Assembly (NCBI GenBank): GCA_036873755.1
Contig: JAVTVY010039319.1
Coordinates: 103,008 to 167,007 of the forward strand
From: Hanleya hanleyi
Taxonomy: Eukaryota; Mollusca; Polyplacophora; Lepidopleurida; Hanleyidae
Length of the DNA stretch: 64,000 bases
Reading direction: 5' to 3'
In this document: positions 62,206-64,000 of the stretch, in pieces
Layout: each line of letters opens with the position of its first letter
How positions within the stretch are numbered: position 1 is the first letter of the stretch
Position numbers and translations under genes: made by a program
Notes under the pieces: model-generated
Database searches by the model: none
What the model saw: only the letters and a program-made list of their open reading frames with translations
Told to the model about the DNA's origin: nothing

Positions 62206-62443
62206 GTTGACGGTTGAACGTCGACTGTGCGTGTTTTGGGAATACGCTCGCTTTTATAGACAGTAACGCCCATCAACGCTTAGCTCAACGCTTCAACGCC
62301 CTGGTGAATTAGCTCAGAAGCTCTGATTTCATGGAATTGACACCAATTCATCGAAATGCAGTGACGCCCGTCAACGCCCGTCGTTACGCCTTAACGCTCG
62401 TCTCAACGCTCGTCTCAACGCTTTAACACACTTTCTTAATGCT
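62206..62443 (-). promoter_or_regulatory. Promoter region with CAACGC iterons
   Basis: Between the two genes. TATAAAAG on the minus strand at 62251-62258 lies about 50 bp before the ATG. Upstream are many CAACGC words, including ACGCCCGTCAACGCCCG near 62365-62382, also found upstream of the neighbour gene. Confidence 0.55.
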
Positions 62444-63701
62444 TTAACGTTGTTTAATGATGCGTTCGAACAAATGTTTCTTTTGTGCTATTGCTCTGAC
62501 ATACGCCGCTTTCCAGTTCATGCCCGAGGTTTTCAACATCGACGCTGTTCTTTCAATTTCCATATGGACTGGGTCCTTATCCAACAATTTCATGTGGGTC
62601 AGTAAGTCGACATACTGCTGACGTAAAGCCCGTCGTAGTCTGGGTGCCAATCTGTTATGGGCTAAAATTGCAGCTTCCTCTTTCGAATACCCTTTGCGTT
62701 GAAACTTGTTTCCTGTGGCCTCCAACATCCCGCCCATCTCGGCGTCCATACTTTCTTTGAACAAATCCTTCCATAGCCTCGAGTTCACATTATGTTCTTC
62801 AACCTCGGGTTGGGCCTTCACGGTTGGGTGATATTCCAGGACTGATGGTATGAAGCGGGCCCGCTGTATGGGGGTGGGCTTCTGCTGCTGCTCTGCCAGG
62901 AGTGCACTCGGCGGATGGTGTAGGGGTATATGCCGTTGTGGTGATTCCTCGCCGGGTAACAGGTGGGTCGTCAGCCGACTATCTTCGGGGGTATGGGCTT
63001 TTAAATCTACGAACAGGTAGCCGTACGGACGAATTGTCGCTTCTTGAAACGCCCGCATAAAATGGTCAATGTTCTGAGGATAAATTCGACTACCAAACAC
63101 ACGGATTTGTGCTCTATCAATGGGATTGGAGAACAACACAAAGTATTGGCAGTTCAAGGCAATATCTCTGGACGCCTTCCCTTGAGGAAGAGATTCTGAG
63201 TCAAATAGATGACGGACAGATTTCGATGATGGGACCCTTTGGTGAATAGGTCGGCGATTTTCGAATTGTCCTTGGCCGCACTCATCAGATCATCGAGCAC
63301 TACCACGTTGGTGTGCTCGGAATCGAAGTAATAGGGTTCGTCTATGTCGTGAGGAATTCCTGGAACAAAGCTCACATTCTGTAGTCGTGCAGTTTCGTAG
63401 GCGGGCTGCCATTGGCTATAACACCAAACAACACGTGTCGGAGCTGGGGTTGCCACACCTTCCTCTAAGAACTTCATCACCCAGGACGTCTTTCCACACC
63501 CCCCGTAGGGCCGCTCACCGTCATCGTATAAGGGTGCTCTAATACTGTCGTGTGTGACGTAGGTGTTGATCGTTCCTCGCGCGTACTTTGAATTTGCACG
63601 TTATCGGGACTCCGTTCCTTGAGATGGCTTCGCTGTATATGTCTACGTAGATTAAATGGCGTGGAAAATGACTTCGAACACAAGTGACATGCGTAAACCA
63701 T
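62444..63701 (-). pseudogene. Polinton/adintovirus-like packaging-type ATPase with C2H2 finger, frameshifted
   Basis: Starts at ATG 63701 in a GCCATGG context. Residues 1-26 form a C2H2 finger (C5, C8, H21, H26). A short polar linker leads to a P-loop (SGPTG...), interrupted by a frame change in a G run near 63500. The next frame has VVWCYSQWQP, the Walker B block VVVLDDLM, SHHRNLSVIYLTQNLF with the TQN-type sensor, and a second frame change near 63185. The last frame has the end of the ATPase (RIYPQNIDHFMRAF, YGYLFVDLK) and a C-terminal helical domain. The family packages DNA into capsids in Polinton/adintovirus-type elements (A32/FtsK-HerA class). Two indels make this copy inactive unless they are sequence errors. 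No capsid, polymerase or integrase gene is visible before the window ends. Confidence 0.7.
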
Positions 63702-63910
63702 GGCTCTCATCTCCACGGACACCAGGCGTATAATGAAGCTTTCACAGATGCATGTGTGTGTTTATATGCAAGAGCTCCGAGCTCGCGGAGCTCTTGGAGC
63801 TCCGGAGCTCATGGAACTCGGAGCTGCGGAGCTCCGACGCCACCACCGGGCGTTGACGGGCGTTGCTACAAGAGAACTCGGAGCTCCGGAGCTCCGGAGC
63901 TCCGAAGGTC
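63702..63910 (-). promoter_or_regulatory. Promoter region with GAGCTC array
   Basis: TATAAA on the minus strand at 63761-63766, 60 bp before the ATG. Upstream are nine GAGCTC palindromes (63772-63905), mostly as GGAGCTCC, around a GGGCGTTGACGGGCGTTG repeat (63848-63867) shared with 62365-62382. Confidence 0.55.
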
Positions 63911-63967
63911 ACTTCCGCTTCCGTTCACGTGACCGGAACTGACCTTTGACCCCGGCGCGCGCGGTGT

Positions 63968-63995
63968 AAAGGTTTCCACCGCGGTGGAAACCTTT
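63968..63995. repeat. Perfect 28-bp palindrome
   Basis: Centred between 63981 and 63982; arms AAAGGTTTCCACCG and its complement, with GCGCG words on both sides. May extend past the window edge. Confidence 0.9.
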
Positions 63996-64000
63996 GCGCG

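Overview
This window is nuclear DNA of a metazoan, most likely a marine lophotrochozoan such as a mollusc. It has no operons, large non-coding stretches and one clearly spliced secreted-protein gene. It is packed with animal transposons: Penelope-type and LINE retroelements, piggyBac- and hAT-like MITEs, Helitron-like elements carrying 4-bp microsatellites, and arrays of TGACCT repeats. The species cannot be fixed from sequence alone; the mollusc call is inference from the repeat types.

Layout. 1-3.5 kb: the edge of a piggyBac-like MITE and a hAT-like non-autonomous element. 3.5-15 kb: the one convincing host gene, a two-exon secreted olfactomedin-domain protein (3539-4394 and 14173-14948) whose 9.8-kb intron is mostly transposon relics. 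15-24 kb: a LINE fragment, two back-to-back piggyBac-like MITEs sharing one TTAA (one split by a Helitron-like element with a nuclear-receptor half-site array) and a Gypsy pol remnant. 24.3-30.1 kb: a composite Helitron-like element built of several tandem arrays and invaded by two TTAA-flanked MITEs. 30.3-35.7 kb: a Penelope-type copy split by a very young small LTR element encoding only a chromodomain protein, then a LINE insertion with a poly-A tail. 36.4-42.2 kb: tRNA-like SINE heads and a near-identical 3 x 1309-bp tandem triplication. 42.5-51.7 kb: six copies of one Helitron-like family, two of them inside one Penelope-type copy. 52-58.8 kb: more LINE and Penelope-type remnants.

59-64 kb: a different kind of region. 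A long tandem array carries NRF-1-type and CRE-type palindromes. It lies beside two minus-strand genes of Polinton/adintovirus-like character. One encodes a C2H2 finger, a packaging-type ATPase and a helical C-terminal domain. The other encodes the same finger and C-terminal domain but no ATPase. Both have a TATA box and a shared GC-rich repeat about 150-170 bp upstream of the start codon. This pair, the modular array and the chromodomain LTR element are the most interesting content.

Most other open reading frames in the window are shadows, repeat artefacts or transposon debris. Several frame breaks in otherwise young elements fall in or near short homopolymers, so some may be consensus errors of the assembly.
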